From Nitrospirales bacterium (GTDB lineage: Bacteria; Nitrospirota; Nitrospiria; Nitrospirales; UBA8639), in NCBI GenBank assembly GCA_029261295.1, contig JAJDBP010000021.1, positions 28,869 through 92,868 of the forward strand: a stretch of DNA of 64,000 nt, in the 5' to 3' direction. The stretch's first letter is position 1. Each line of letters opens with the position of its first letter. A model generated the notes under the pieces. That model searched no databases. It was not told where the DNA came from and was given only the letters and a program-made list of their open reading frames with translations. Both the position numbers and the translations under genes were made by a program. Shown here piece by piece: positions 8,661 to 16,254 of the stretch.

Positions 8661-8820
8661 AATTTGTTGATTCCTGGCTGGTCTCAGGCAATGTGATTGT
8701 GGGATAGGGTCTAGGGATTTTGTTTTTGGCCTGAAGCAGCGATAAATCAGACCTTTATGGTATACATACACTATTCAGTCATTTTTCCAAACCGCAAACA
8801 GTTCAGATTGGATACACATC

Positions 8821-9306
8821 GTGACAGATCAAATTAAAAAGACTCTTGGCGTTGTTCTCGTGTTGTTCCTCGGAGTGGGGGTATGGGTCCTGTATAGTTC
8901 GATGGAGCCCACTATATCTCGTTTGCAAGATACTGATCCCGTAGCTGGAGAAGCCTTGGGGTTGGTCAAAAACCATTTGTCCCGTGAAGGGTATACGTTG
9001 GAGCAAGAACTCCAGCTTTTTGTTGATGATTTAGACGCAAAGGGTATTCCGCATAAGGAAGAAGAATGGCAGGTGGCGGCTCAAAAAGATAAATATGTGG
9101 TGCGGAAGATTGTACGAGAAAAGGGGTCGATGGAGTGGATTGAGCGAGAGTTTGCGTGGCGGGTCGATGTGAAAGAACAATCGATTCGGGTGATTTCCTT
9201 AGCCGCGCAACAGTTCATGCCATTTGAAAATTTGCCACCTCTCCCGCATCAAGAAGAAATTTCTTTCTGGCCTACGAAGGCTGGGTCGGCAAAGAAACTT
9301 GTATAG
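8821..9306 (+). CDS. Hypothetical membrane-anchored protein
   Basis: A 161-residue protein from GTG 8821 that I do not recognise. Residues 9-27 form one hydrophobic helix (LGVVLVLFLGVGVWVLY) after a short basic N terminus, predicting a signal anchor with the remaining 130 residues outside the cytoplasm. The rest is charged, mixed helix and strand, with no cysteines or obvious catalytic motif. It stands alone, 160 bases after the cobalamin operon. Its last 35 bases overlap the 3' end of the Rieske gene on the opposite strand. Confidence 0.6.
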   Translation: MTDQIKKTLGVVLVLFLGVGVWVLYSSMEPTISRLQDTDPVAGEALGLVKNHLSREGYTLEQELQLFVDDLDAKGIPHKEEEWQVAAQKDKYVVRKIVREKGSMEWIEREFAWRVDVKEQSIRVISLAAQQFMPFENLPPLPHQEEISFWPTKAGSAKKLV

Positions 9307-9601
9307 ACTTTTCCACGATACGAACTTCGTAGCAAGGGACATTCAAACTCGGAGTGGGGTTTTTCTGACAGACACCGGTCGGAATATGAAATTTCCATCC
9401 ATGCCATGGACAGACAACGTATTCTCCCTCAATAGATCCTTCTCCTAAGGGACCGCCTGCATGGGGACATGTATTATCAAGCGCAAAAATCTGGCCGTCG
9501 AGATTAATGAGCGCGATTCCCAAATCGTTGGTCTCAATGCTTTTACAGCTGCCGGGTGGTAGGTCATCGAGGTGAGCTATGGGAATGAAATCGGAGGCCA
9601 T
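9272..9601 (-). CDS. Rieske-type [2Fe-2S] ferredoxin
   Basis: A 109-residue soluble Rieske protein. The cluster ligands are complete: CPHAGGPLGEG (Cys-X-His) and CPWHGWKF (Cys-X2-His), spaced as in small NirD/ferredoxin-type Rieske proteins. No signal peptide or membrane helix, so it acts in the cytoplasm as an electron carrier or as a small subunit for an oxygenase or reductase; no partner enzyme lies next to it. It runs convergent to the preceding gene and overlaps it by 35 bases at the 3' ends. Confidence 0.92.
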   Translation of the reverse strand: MASDFIPIAHLDDLPPGSCKSIETNDLGIALINLDGQIFALDNTCPHAGGPLGEGSIEGEYVVCPWHGWKFHIPTGVCQKNPTPSLNVPCYEVRIVEKSIQVSLPTQPS

Positions 9602-9746
9602 GAGGATCGTTAGAAGGGCAAACCCTTAATATATCAATTTTCTTTTGAACCAACAACTGCCCAATCCCAGCTCTTGATTCTCGGGAATCCGAATGATATA
9701 GGTTGAGCGTTTTGCCAATTTTCTTAATGAATTTGACCTGATCATT

Positions 9747-10283
9747 ATGGAAATGACCTTACTCCTGAATGCCAGCTATGAGCCATTGCGGGTGGTGCAT
9801 TGGCAAAAAGCCATTAATTTATTATGGCAGGGGAAGGTTGAGGTTCTTGAATTCCATGATCGTGATATTCGGGGGGTGTCGATTTCTTTTAAGCTGCCCT
9901 CTGTTATGCGGTTGTTAAATTTTGTCAAATTGCGATCCCAGCATCACGCCGTCAAATTCTCTCGAATCAACATTTTTACTCGTGATCGATATACGTGCCA
10001 ATATTGTTACAAACGGGTACCCACAGAAGATTTAACATTTGATCATGTCTTGCCTATCGCCAAGGGGGGGCGGAAAACATGGGAAAATATTGTCACAGCT
10101 TGTTGGCGATGCAATAACCGAAAAAGTGGTCGCACGCCGAAAGAAGCAGGAATGAAATTATTTAAAGTCCCGGTGAAGCCAAGATGGACTCCGCGATTAA
10201 CTCTGATGATCGGCATTCGGAATGCCCCAGAAAGTTGGCGGGATTATCTCTATTGGAATATGGAATTAGACGCCGATTTTTAG
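9747..10283 (+). CDS. HNH endonuclease family protein
   Basis: 178 residues. An N-terminal half resembling the stand-alone bacterial HNH proteins (LLLNASYEPL, then a WQKAINLLWQGKVEVL stretch) leads to a C-terminal HNH domain: CQYC, FDHVLPIAKGG, ENIVTACWRCNNRKSG. The DH pair, the Asn and the two CxxC zinc pairs are all present, so nuclease activity is plausible. Such proteins are widespread single genes in free-living bacteria and their cell role is unknown; nothing nearby (no methylase, no phage gene) points to restriction or mobility. Confidence 0.88.
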   Translation: MEMTLLLNASYEPLRVVHWQKAINLLWQGKVEVLEFHDRDIRGVSISFKLPSVMRLLNFVKLRSQHHAVKFSRINIFTRDRYTCQYCYKRVPTEDLTFDHVLPIAKGGRKTWENIVTACWRCNNRKSGRTPKEAGMKLFKVPVKPRWTPRLTLMIGIRNAPESWRDYLYWNMELDADF

Positions 10284-10494
10284 GCAAAGTTCTGGTTCCC
10301 CTCTCTTTAAAAATCTCCTGATTTTCACCAGAGAGTTCTTTCAAAATCCCTTTCGCACAATATGTCTATCCGAGTCGGATGAAGTTTTTCATCTAAAAAT
10401 GGACAGGAGCAAGAAGATCCCTCTTTGCCTTTCCTTCTTCCTCCGTTCTCGTTGTGTGAAAAACCACCAATACGGCGAATAGAGCTTTCTCTCC

Positions 10495-10647
10495 TTAGGA
10501 TACTTCAATTAAAGGAATCGGCGCTCGTTCAGCTTGTTTTCTGCGTCCACAGTTAATACAGACGAGCACCAGTAGTGACAGGCCTGATTCCATGTCTACT
10601 TCTCGATCAAGTAACATACTGCCTTGGCATTTTTCGCACCTATGCAT
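10495..10647 (-). CDS. Tiny zinc-ribbon protein
   Basis: A 50-residue reading frame from ATG at 10647 down to TAA at 10495-10497. It begins MHRCEKCQGSM and later has VCINCGRRK, giving two CxxC pairs 22 residues apart, the layout of a small zinc ribbon. An acidic stretch (DREVDMES) and a hydrophobic strand (LSLLVLV) lie between the pairs. The frame has a stop eight codons upstream, so it is self-contained. The ribosome site is poor. Function unknown; small zinc ribbons like this often bind nucleic acid or ribosomes. Confidence 0.6.
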   Translation of the reverse strand: MHRCEKCQGSMLLDREVDMESGLSLLVLVCINCGRRKQAERAPIPLIEVS

Positions 10648-10732
10648 GTGAAGACCCCGTCGTTCACCTCGTCAAGTATGTAGAGGGTTATCATATTGCC
10701 AATTTTTCAACCATCAAGGAGGGTGTTACTAG

Positions 10733-10822
10733 ATGTTCGTGGTTGTGAATGAACAACATGTTGACCGAACTCTTGTCATGATGACGTGGATAAAAGAGAA
10801 ATTAAAAGGAACAAGCACGTAA
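10733..10822 (+). CDS. Possible 29-residue small protein
   Basis: ATG 10733 is preceded at eight bases by AAGGAGGG (10717-10724), one of the best ribosome sites in the window. The frame, starting MFVVVNEQHVDRTL, runs only 29 codons to TAA at 10820-10822. It may be a genuine small protein or the surviving start of a decayed gene, because downstream sequence in nearby frames still reads like protein but is interrupted. No homology recognised. Confidence 0.35.
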   Translation: MFVVVNEQHVDRTLVMMTWIKEKLKGTST

Positions 10823-11101
10823 CGAATCAATAAAGCCGTTCAAAAAAAGTTGCGAAATTTACCATAGGCACAAGTGGAAAAGCTATGGACAGAATTCTCG
10901 GATTGAGTCAGAATGTCGAGGTGATGTGTTATGCAGATGTTGCTTCCATGTGAACGAGGAATTGGGTGGAAGATGAATGAAGCAGGGGCTGCAAAAAAAC
11001 AATGGATGGCTGGGAAATTATTGCATCAGGTCGCAGGCCATCGGGCACATGTCATGTGAAAGGTAGACCAGATTTGAAGGACCATAAGGTGTTTGTTATT
11101 T

Positions 11102-12145
11102 ATGCCATATAGTGAAGAATCAATAGCCTCTTCTGTTCCAGATTGGGTCTCCTTGTCCGATGAAGAACTCTTAGATCTCCGGATCTGTGATTTAAAGTTG
11201 CGTATTCCAGGCACAGATCTCAATAAATGCCTTCGGCAATTATCCCGAGAGCTGCAAGCCCAAGGCCTAATCTTTCGTCCGCATATTTGGTTGTCCGATG
11301 ATTGGTATTCTCCAGATGGAGTGCCAGGGCTAGCTGCACCGTTTTATATGGGGCATCCTCGATTGGCCAAATTAGAAATGAATCAAATGTTAGAGGTTGA
11401 AGGCGGGACCTTTGAGGGATGTATGCGCATACTTCGCCATGAAACCGGGCACGCCATTGAGAATGCCTATCATCTCCGTCGGCGGCGATCCCGGCAACAG
11501 ATGTTTGGGAAAAGTTCCGTTCCCTATCCGGATTGTTATTTGCCCAAGCCCTATAGCAAGAGTTTCGTCTTGCATCTCGATATGTGGTATGCCCAAAGCC
11601 ATCCAGACGAAGATTTTGCGGAAACCTTTGCGGTTTGGTTAACGCCAGGATCTCATTGGCGTGAGCGGTTTGCAGGATGGCCAGCGCTAAAGAAATTGGA
11701 ATATATGGATGGGCTCATGAAGGAATTAGTGGGCGTCCCACCTATTGTTACCAAAAAAGAACGTGTCGATCCCATTGGTCGTCTCAAGAAAACCCTGCGT
11801 GAACATTACCAAGGCAAGCGAGAGCGATATGGCCTAGACTATCCAAATTTTTATGCCAGAGATTTACGCCGGTTGTTTTCCGGGGATCCTGATAATTCGG
11901 AAAATCCCTCTGCCGCAAATTTTATTCGGAAATTTCGGAAAGAAGTCCGTCGGAAGGTGGCGGAATGGACGGGGGAATATCAATATACGATTGATCAGGT
12001 CCTACGAGACATGATCACCCATTGTCGTCAAAACAATTTGCGATTGGCGCTTTCCGAAGATCGAGCCAAAGTCGATTTTACGATTCTCTTAACAGTACAG
12101 ACCATGAATTATTTGCATGGAGGCCGTCATCGGTTGGTTCTATGA
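11102..12145 (+). CDS. Putative zinc metallopeptidase
   Basis: About 347 residues from ATG 11102 (AAGG roughly 12 bases upstream; a TTG at 11093 in the same frame is too close to it). The core is a gluzincin-like site: RHETGHAIENAY, with the HExxH-like HETGH zinc motif, followed about 60 residues later by HPDEDFAETFAVWLTP, which offers a third ligand. This fits the family of putative zinc-binding metallopeptidases of unknown substrate. The C-terminal third is basic and helical. No signal peptide, so it appears cytoplasmic. Its stop overlaps the start of the ATP-grasp gene that follows (ATGA), so the pair is almost certainly made together. Confidence 0.75.
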   Translation: MPYSEESIASSVPDWVSLSDEELLDLRICDLKLRIPGTDLNKCLRQLSRELQAQGLIFRPHIWLSDDWYSPDGVPGLAAPFYMGHPRLAKLEMNQMLEVEGGTFEGCMRILRHETGHAIENAYHLRRRRSRQQMFGKSSVPYPDCYLPKPYSKSFVLHLDMWYAQSHPDEDFAETFAVWLTPGSHWRERFAGWPALKKLEYMDGLMKELVGVPPIVTKKERVDPIGRLKKTLREHYQGKRERYGLDYPNFYARDLRRLFSGDPDNSENPSAANFIRKFRKEVRRKVAEWTGEYQYTIDQVLRDMITHCRQNNLRLALSEDRAKVDFTILLTVQTMNYLHGGRHRLVL

Positions 12146-13164
12146 GAAAACTGCGAGTCATGGTCCTCATGCATCAAGACTTGGTTCCTCCGGATAATCC
12201 CGAAGGCGTCGATCTGGCCTCGGTCGCCTGGAAAACGGAATTTGATGTTCTCACCACCTTAACGGATTTGGGACATGACATTACGGCGTTGGGTGTGCGA
12301 GACGATTTGCGAGTGATTGATCAAGTGGTGAATGACTGGAAGCCGCATATTGCTTTTAATTTACTCGAAGAATTTAACGGCAATCCCGAGTTTGATCAAA
12401 ATGTTGTTTCCTATCTTGAGTTGTTAGGGGTGCCTTATACCGGGTGTAATCCGAAGGGGCTCGTGCTCACACGCGATAAAGGGTGGTCTAAAAAAATTAT
12501 GGCCTATCACCGAATTCGGTGCCCAGACTTTGCTGTTTTTCCTATAGGACGGGTGATCAAGTGGGCCGAGGAATTTTCCTTTCCGGTCATCGTGAAATCC
12601 ATTAGCGAAGAAGCCTCGTTGGGAATTTCGCAAGCCTCGATTGTCCATGACGAAGAAAAGTTAAAAGAGCGCATCGAATTTGTTCATCAAAATGTTGGGA
12701 CGAGTGCGATTGCCGAACGTTATATTGAAGGGCGGGAATTGTATGTAGGGGTATTGGGTAATCGGCGGCTACAGGTTTTACCCGTATGGGAGTTGGATTT
12801 AAAAAATCTTCCGGCAGATTCGCTCCCTATTGCGACGGCCCGTGTGAAATGGAGTGTCAAATATCAAAAGAAATATGATATCCAATCAGCAGAAGTCGAA
12901 GGGCTGCCGCCCAAACTCGTGCGCGCGATTCAACGAACCGCCAAGCGTGCCTATCATATTTTAGGACTCAACGGGTATGCACGGATGGATTTTCGACTCG
13001 ATCCTAAGAATCGGCTCTATTTTTTAGAAGCCAATCCGAATGCGCAATTAGCTTATGGCGAAGATCTAGCCGAGTCCGCTGAACGCGCCGGTATGTCCTA
13101 TGAAGCCCTCATTCAACGCATTCTGAATATCGGTTTAAGTTGGAAGCCCGAGACTCAGCGTTAA
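12142..13164 (+). CDS. ATP-grasp ligase, D-Ala-D-Ala ligase-like
   Basis: About 340 residues from ATG 12142, overlapping the previous stop by four bases; a frame extension upstream to 12022 lies inside the peptidase gene and is not needed. The order matches D-alanine-D-alanine ligase-like enzymes: an N-terminal alpha/beta domain ending NLLEEFNGNPEFDQN, VSYLELLGVPYTG, a Lys-containing DKGWSKKIM, PVIVKSISEEASLGIS, AERYIEGRELYVGVLG and the metal-binding MDFRLDPK...FLEANPNAQL. The enzyme should form an amide or peptide bond using ATP. It lacks cell-wall neighbours (no mur or ddl context), and the coupling to a peptidase suggests a separate peptide modification role. Substrate unknown. Confidence 0.82.
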   Translation: MRKLRVMVLMHQDLVPPDNPEGVDLASVAWKTEFDVLTTLTDLGHDITALGVRDDLRVIDQVVNDWKPHIAFNLLEEFNGNPEFDQNVVSYLELLGVPYTGCNPKGLVLTRDKGWSKKIMAYHRIRCPDFAVFPIGRVIKWAEEFSFPVIVKSISEEASLGISQASIVHDEEKLKERIEFVHQNVGTSAIAERYIEGRELYVGVLGNRRLQVLPVWELDLKNLPADSLPIATARVKWSVKYQKKYDIQSAEVEGLPPKLVRAIQRTAKRAYHILGLNGYARMDFRLDPKNRLYFLEANPNAQLAYGEDLAESAERAGMSYEALIQRILNIGLSWKPETQR

Positions 13165-13491
13165 TCCGTCATCTCCTCACGACTCATTCAACATCCCTTC
13201 CCACCCCGTCATTCCCGACAGTAGTAATCGGGAAACCTTTTTGCCGTTTTCATTTAAACTATGTCTGGTAGTTGGAGAAGGTCGTACCGAGTTCTTTTTC
13301 CTATCTACGAATGCGTTATTTTTCTGAGAGAGATGTCGTTCATTGAATACAAGGTTGTGGATGAAAGACTCGAGGGTAAACGAAGAGGTTGGCTATACTG
13401 TAGAAGCTGACCTTTAAGAGAGAGTCTGAAGGGGAATAGATATGGGTAGGTGTCTGGTTCCCCCTCGAGAATGAGATTTTGGAACGACTGG
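13165..13491 (+). other. Intergenic region with a short inverted repeat
   Basis: 327 bases between a plus-strand and a minus-strand gene, so both transcripts should end here. The clearest element is TTCCCGA at 13212-13218 facing TCGGGAA at 13228-13234 with a nine-base loop, followed a few bases later by five T. It could be a weak terminator or part of a dispersed CCCGTCATTCCCG-type repeat. Nothing else recognised. Confidence 0.4.
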
Positions 13492-14223
13492 TCACCTGTG
13501 GGTCGTTAATTGACCTTGAGGGTGCCAGCGTATGGTTAGGACTTTACGCAAAGCCTTTATTTCGCGTACAAACGCAGGAAGTCGATTTTTGATTTGGTAG
13601 ACTTCATTCTCAGTATCCTGCTTGGGGAGTTTAGCAAATTGTTTTTCCAGGCGAGTCGCCCCTAAGATGTTAGCGCCCTCTCGCAGATTGAGGATCGCGT
13701 TGTTAATGGCATCTAATTTCCCATTAGATGAGGCACGTTCTATGACTTGGATGGATTTCTTAATTTCTTGAACAAAGGCTTCCAGGATTTTTTCATACGT
13801 GGTGGAGGTAAGTTTGAATCGTTCTACCACAATCGCTTTGTGAAGCAGCACGGGCCCTTCCTCTTCTATTGCATCATGGACTTTCTTCCGAAGCTGTGCA
13901 TCATCAGGGGGTTTGACCAAAAAATGTTTGCATCCTAAGGCGGCAGCCTTCTGAACCGTGGAGACATCTGCCCGAGAAGTTAAGAGAATAAACGGCAGGG
14001 TTTCCCATTCTACGCGATGCCGGATTTTTTCAAGAAAACTCAGGCCATCCATCTCGGGCATTTCAAAGTCGGATATAACGAAGTCAATATCCTCCACGTC
14101 CTCTAGGTGCTGTAATCCTTCCTGGCCATTCTGAGCAAGAAGGACGGAATAGCCGTCCAATCGCAGGATTTCTTTTACCACATTAGCGGTGAGAGGACTG
14201 TCTTCAATAATGAGCCCTTGCAT
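13492..14223 (-). CDS. Response regulator with degenerate HPt-like tail
   Basis: 243 residues. Residues 1-120 are a receiver domain with acidic pocket IIEDS, phosphoacceptor Asp52 in VISDFEMPEMDG, the Thr/Ser at LLTS and Lys104 in FLVKPP. Residues about 135-235 are all helical. The segment AILNLREGANILGATRL (176-192) lines up with the HPt consensus around the phosphorylated His, but the His position is Leu178, so phosphotransfer is not expected. No DNA-binding or enzyme domain. A single gene, transcribed toward the ATP-grasp gene; no kinase adjacent. Output is probably by protein contact. Confidence 0.85.
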   Translation of the reverse strand: MQGLIIEDSPLTANVVKEILRLDGYSVLLAQNGQEGLQHLEDVEDIDFVISDFEMPEMDGLSFLEKIRHRVEWETLPFILLTSRADVSTVQKAAALGCKHFLVKPPDDAQLRKKVHDAIEEEGPVLLHKAIVVERFKLTSTTYEKILEAFVQEIKKSIQVIERASSNGKLDAINNAILNLREGANILGATRLEKQFAKLPKQDTENEVYQIKNRLPAFVREIKALRKVLTIRWHPQGQLTTHR

Positions 14224-14571
14224 GTATGTCTCCAGGTGAGATGAAGGAGTTAGTAGGCTTTAGACAAATCAATGTGATTCTTTACCTTTTCGGTCGAGGA
14301 AAATTGAACTTAAGTAAAAGACCTCCCCCCAAAGCCTCAGGTTTTCGCAGGAATGAGAGAATTTGGAAAAATCCCACTCAAGGAATATCGACTGCAGGAG
14401 CGACAGCAAAATGACAATGTTGATACCCTCTCTTTGGGTAGGGCCTTGTGATACTGAGAGTATCATCTGTTTTCGCGTACCTATTTATTATCTGGAATGT
14501 TAAGATTGTGTTGGTTCTGAGAAGAAGAGGCACCTGGGGTCTACATTCATAACACAGACTAAAGGATGATG
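14224..14571 (+). other. Divergent intergenic region
   Basis: About 348 bases between the minus-strand response regulator and a plus-strand secreted protein, so it should hold both promoters. I see no textbook promoter. A small perfect inverted repeat GATACT-GAG-AGTATC spans 14450-14464. A 62-codon plus-strand frame at 14226-14414 has no ribosome site and no recognisable content. Confidence 0.35.
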
Positions 14572-15183
14572 ATGATAAGGAAGGCGACTTCTCCTATTTT
14601 CTCTTTGGCCATAGCCATTGGAATGATCGTATTAACCTGGCCGACAATTGGTATGGGCCAGAGTGGTTGGCAGCCATTCCACAATCATGGGCTGGCCCTT
14701 TCCTACCCTCCCGAATGGAAACGGATGAGTCCGAAAAGTACACACAAACTTCAAGGGATGCTCAATCAACAATTCTCAGAGATGGACAATGCTGAGGTGT
14801 CCGTTGTTGGTCTTGATGTGTTGCTCAACCTCCCAGAATTTCGCGTCATGATTACCAAGGAACGGTTCGTCTCCGCGCCATCTCAGGACTATCTCATCAA
14901 GGAACGAGAGAAGTTTTTGACTGAAGCGAAAATTCGAGGAGGGGTGCAATCGTTTGGTGAGATGAAACCCCTGACGATCAATGGGCAGGCGGCCATTGAA
15001 ATCCACGATGTGGACAAAGGCGCACGGGGCTATAGCAGTAGTGTCCGGATATTGTGTGGAAAAGATACGTGGCACATCACCTTTACTGGAAGTACCAAAG
15101 CGACATATCAAGACTATCGCCCGCAGATTGAGCGAATGATGCAGTCCATGGCCCTTGTTGAGCAATGTGAGTCCAAGCTCTAA
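14572..15183 (+). CDS. Hypothetical secreted protein, PsbP/Mog1-like style
   Basis: About 203 residues. Three ATG codons lie in a row in frame (14566, 14569, 14572); AAAGG at 14561-14565 is best placed for 14572. A signal peptide (basic start, then FSLAIAIGMIVLTW, cleavage near GMGQ-S) predicts export. The mature part starts with a FHNHGLALSYPPEWKRM motif, reminiscent of the strand that opens PsbP/DcrB-fold lipoproteins, and ends with a YQDYRPQIERMMQSM helix, also typical of that fold. One cysteine pair is possible (C in RILCGKD and C near the end). Function unknown. Confidence 0.65.
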   Translation: MIRKATSPIFSLAIAIGMIVLTWPTIGMGQSGWQPFHNHGLALSYPPEWKRMSPKSTHKLQGMLNQQFSEMDNAEVSVVGLDVLLNLPEFRVMITKERFVSAPSQDYLIKEREKFLTEAKIRGGVQSFGEMKPLTINGQAAIEIHDVDKGARGYSSSVRILCGKDTWHITFTGSTKATYQDYRPQIERMMQSMALVEQCESKL

Positions 15184-15490
15184 ATTGGAGTCTGCCTAGC
15201 CAGCCTAATCAATCAATTTTCATTGCCTCTGGCGGTGTGCAAACTCCTCATGTTCAAGCCGAATGTCTCATAGATTTTTGGTGCTGCCGGGTTTTGTCCC
15301 TGCAGTCGAGCTCTTTTTGTTTCGGCAAAATGACCCAAAACCATTGACGCCCGGTCCGGCCTGATTAAAGGGGACTGACGCAAGCGAGAGAACGGACCAC
15401 CTCGCTGTACTCAAACAAGGTCCGCAGCATGATAAGAGCGTCCATCCCTAGAGCCAGCCGGGAGGCGTCGGGTTATTTTTCTGTAATGGG
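15184..15490 (+). other. Intergenic region holding repeat copy A
   Basis: 307 bases between convergent genes. Most of it is copy A of a 187-base repeat (15283-15470). No terminator with a clean stem was identified. Confidence 0.5.
15283..15470 (+). repeat. Dispersed repeat, copy A (about 188 bp)
   Basis: Aligned by eye with 17591-17776, same orientation: shared blocks include TGCCGGGTTT/TGCCGGGTTTT, TTTTTGTTTCGGCAAAA versus TTTTGTTTCGGCAAAA, CGGACCACCTCGCTGT, CAAGGTCCGCAGCATGAT, ATCCCTAGAGCC and GGAGGCGTCG, over nearly the full length with scattered substitutions. Neither copy carries a conserved reading frame, since substitutions and small indels do not respect codons. Its flank is the 3' end of a phosphatase gene. 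Confidence 0.8.
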
Positions 15491-15994
15491 CTATTTTGAT
15501 GTACTCTGTATTTGCGCATATCTCTCAAGCCAATCGCGTTGCTCTTTGGTATCGGGGACTGGACACCCACGGGCATTTTCAATCCATTGAAAGGCCTTGT
15601 GTGGAGAGATTCCTTGGCGAACCATTAGAGACGCAGCGAGTAACGAGGCCCGTCCAATACCCATTCGACAATGAGTAACAATGATTTTCTTTTCCTCTAA
15701 TTGCTCTGTTAGATTCGAGATAAAGGCATCCCAGGATTTAAAGGAAATAGGCAACCCTCTATCTTGAATGGGAAATTGAAAAAATAAAATCCCATGATTT
15801 AAGCAAACCGCTTCTTCCTGTTGAATATCTAATTCTCGCATTTCTTCATATGTGAGGGCTGACGCTACAGCCTGGACGCCAGCCTGTTTCCAACTCAAGA
15901 CATCATCTTCCAACCATTCTCCTCCGCGTGGGCGTGCCATAGTGCCTAGTTGACTACCTTGGAACTCTTTAATCCAATAAATTGAGGAAACCAT
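15491..15994 (-). CDS. Dual-specificity / tyrosine phosphatase-like protein
   Basis: 167 residues with the P-loop signature HCRMGIGRAS (Cys-X5-Arg) near residue 108, preceded by IIVTH, and a general-acid candidate Asp in FPIQDRGLP. A MARPRGGEWLEDDVLSW start motif is typical of bacterial and archaeal dual-specificity phosphatase-like proteins. No signal peptide. It sits between repeat copy A and a fragment of a DsrE-family gene, so it interrupts an arrangement that is contiguous at the second copy (17.6-18.2 kb). Substrate unknown. Confidence 0.85.
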   Translation of the reverse strand: MVSSIYWIKEFQGSQLGTMARPRGGEWLEDDVLSWKQAGVQAVASALTYEEMRELDIQQEEAVCLNHGILFFQFPIQDRGLPISFKSWDAFISNLTEQLEEKKIIVTHCRMGIGRASLLAASLMVRQGISPHKAFQWIENARGCPVPDTKEQRDWLERYAQIQSTSK

Positions 15995-16123
15995 TTTCAG
16001 GAATATAGTTGAATGAAAATTATGTGAGTCTTCATCTCTATGACAATTTTATAATGTCTGCAAGAATTACGGAAGGTTCCAGCACTCAAATGGTGGGAGT
16101 TCTGACTGAAAGAAAGACTTCGT

Positions 16124-16196
16124 TCATTGAAAGCGAGGAAGCGGTCGAAGCCGTCGATGATGTTGGAGAGAATGACAAGCCCACAAAAATTGCACG
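16124..16196 (-). pseudogene. Fragment of a DsrE-family gene 3' end
   Basis: On the minus strand this stretch reads FCGLVILSNIIDGFDRFLAFN, nearly identical to the last 21 residues of the intact DsrE-family protein encoded at 17839-18189 (one Cys to Phe change). The stop codon is lost and the homology ends abruptly upstream, so only about 24 codons of the 3' end survive. Together with repeat copy A it looks like the remains of a partial duplication of the 17.6-18.2 kb locus. Confidence 0.8.
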
Positions 16197-16254
16197 TATT
16201 GTATGAATCTGTGCCCATGGTTTCTCGGGAGCCCGATTCTGCGCGTGGGTGTGG

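Larger units (their letters stand above)
10284..11101 (+). other. Long intergenic region with two small ORFs
   Basis: About 820 bases without a large gene. It contains a convincing tiny zinc-ribbon gene on the minus strand (10495-10647) and a 29-codon plus-strand ORF with a near-perfect ribosome site (10733-10822). Between 10830 and 11060 the plus strand has short stretches that look protein-like but are broken by stops, which may be the debris of a decayed gene. No tRNA, IS end or long repeat was seen. Confidence 0.5.

Noticed and set aside
14226..14414. 62-codon frame divergent from the response regulator
   Set aside because: No ribosome site and composition typical of non-coding sequence.
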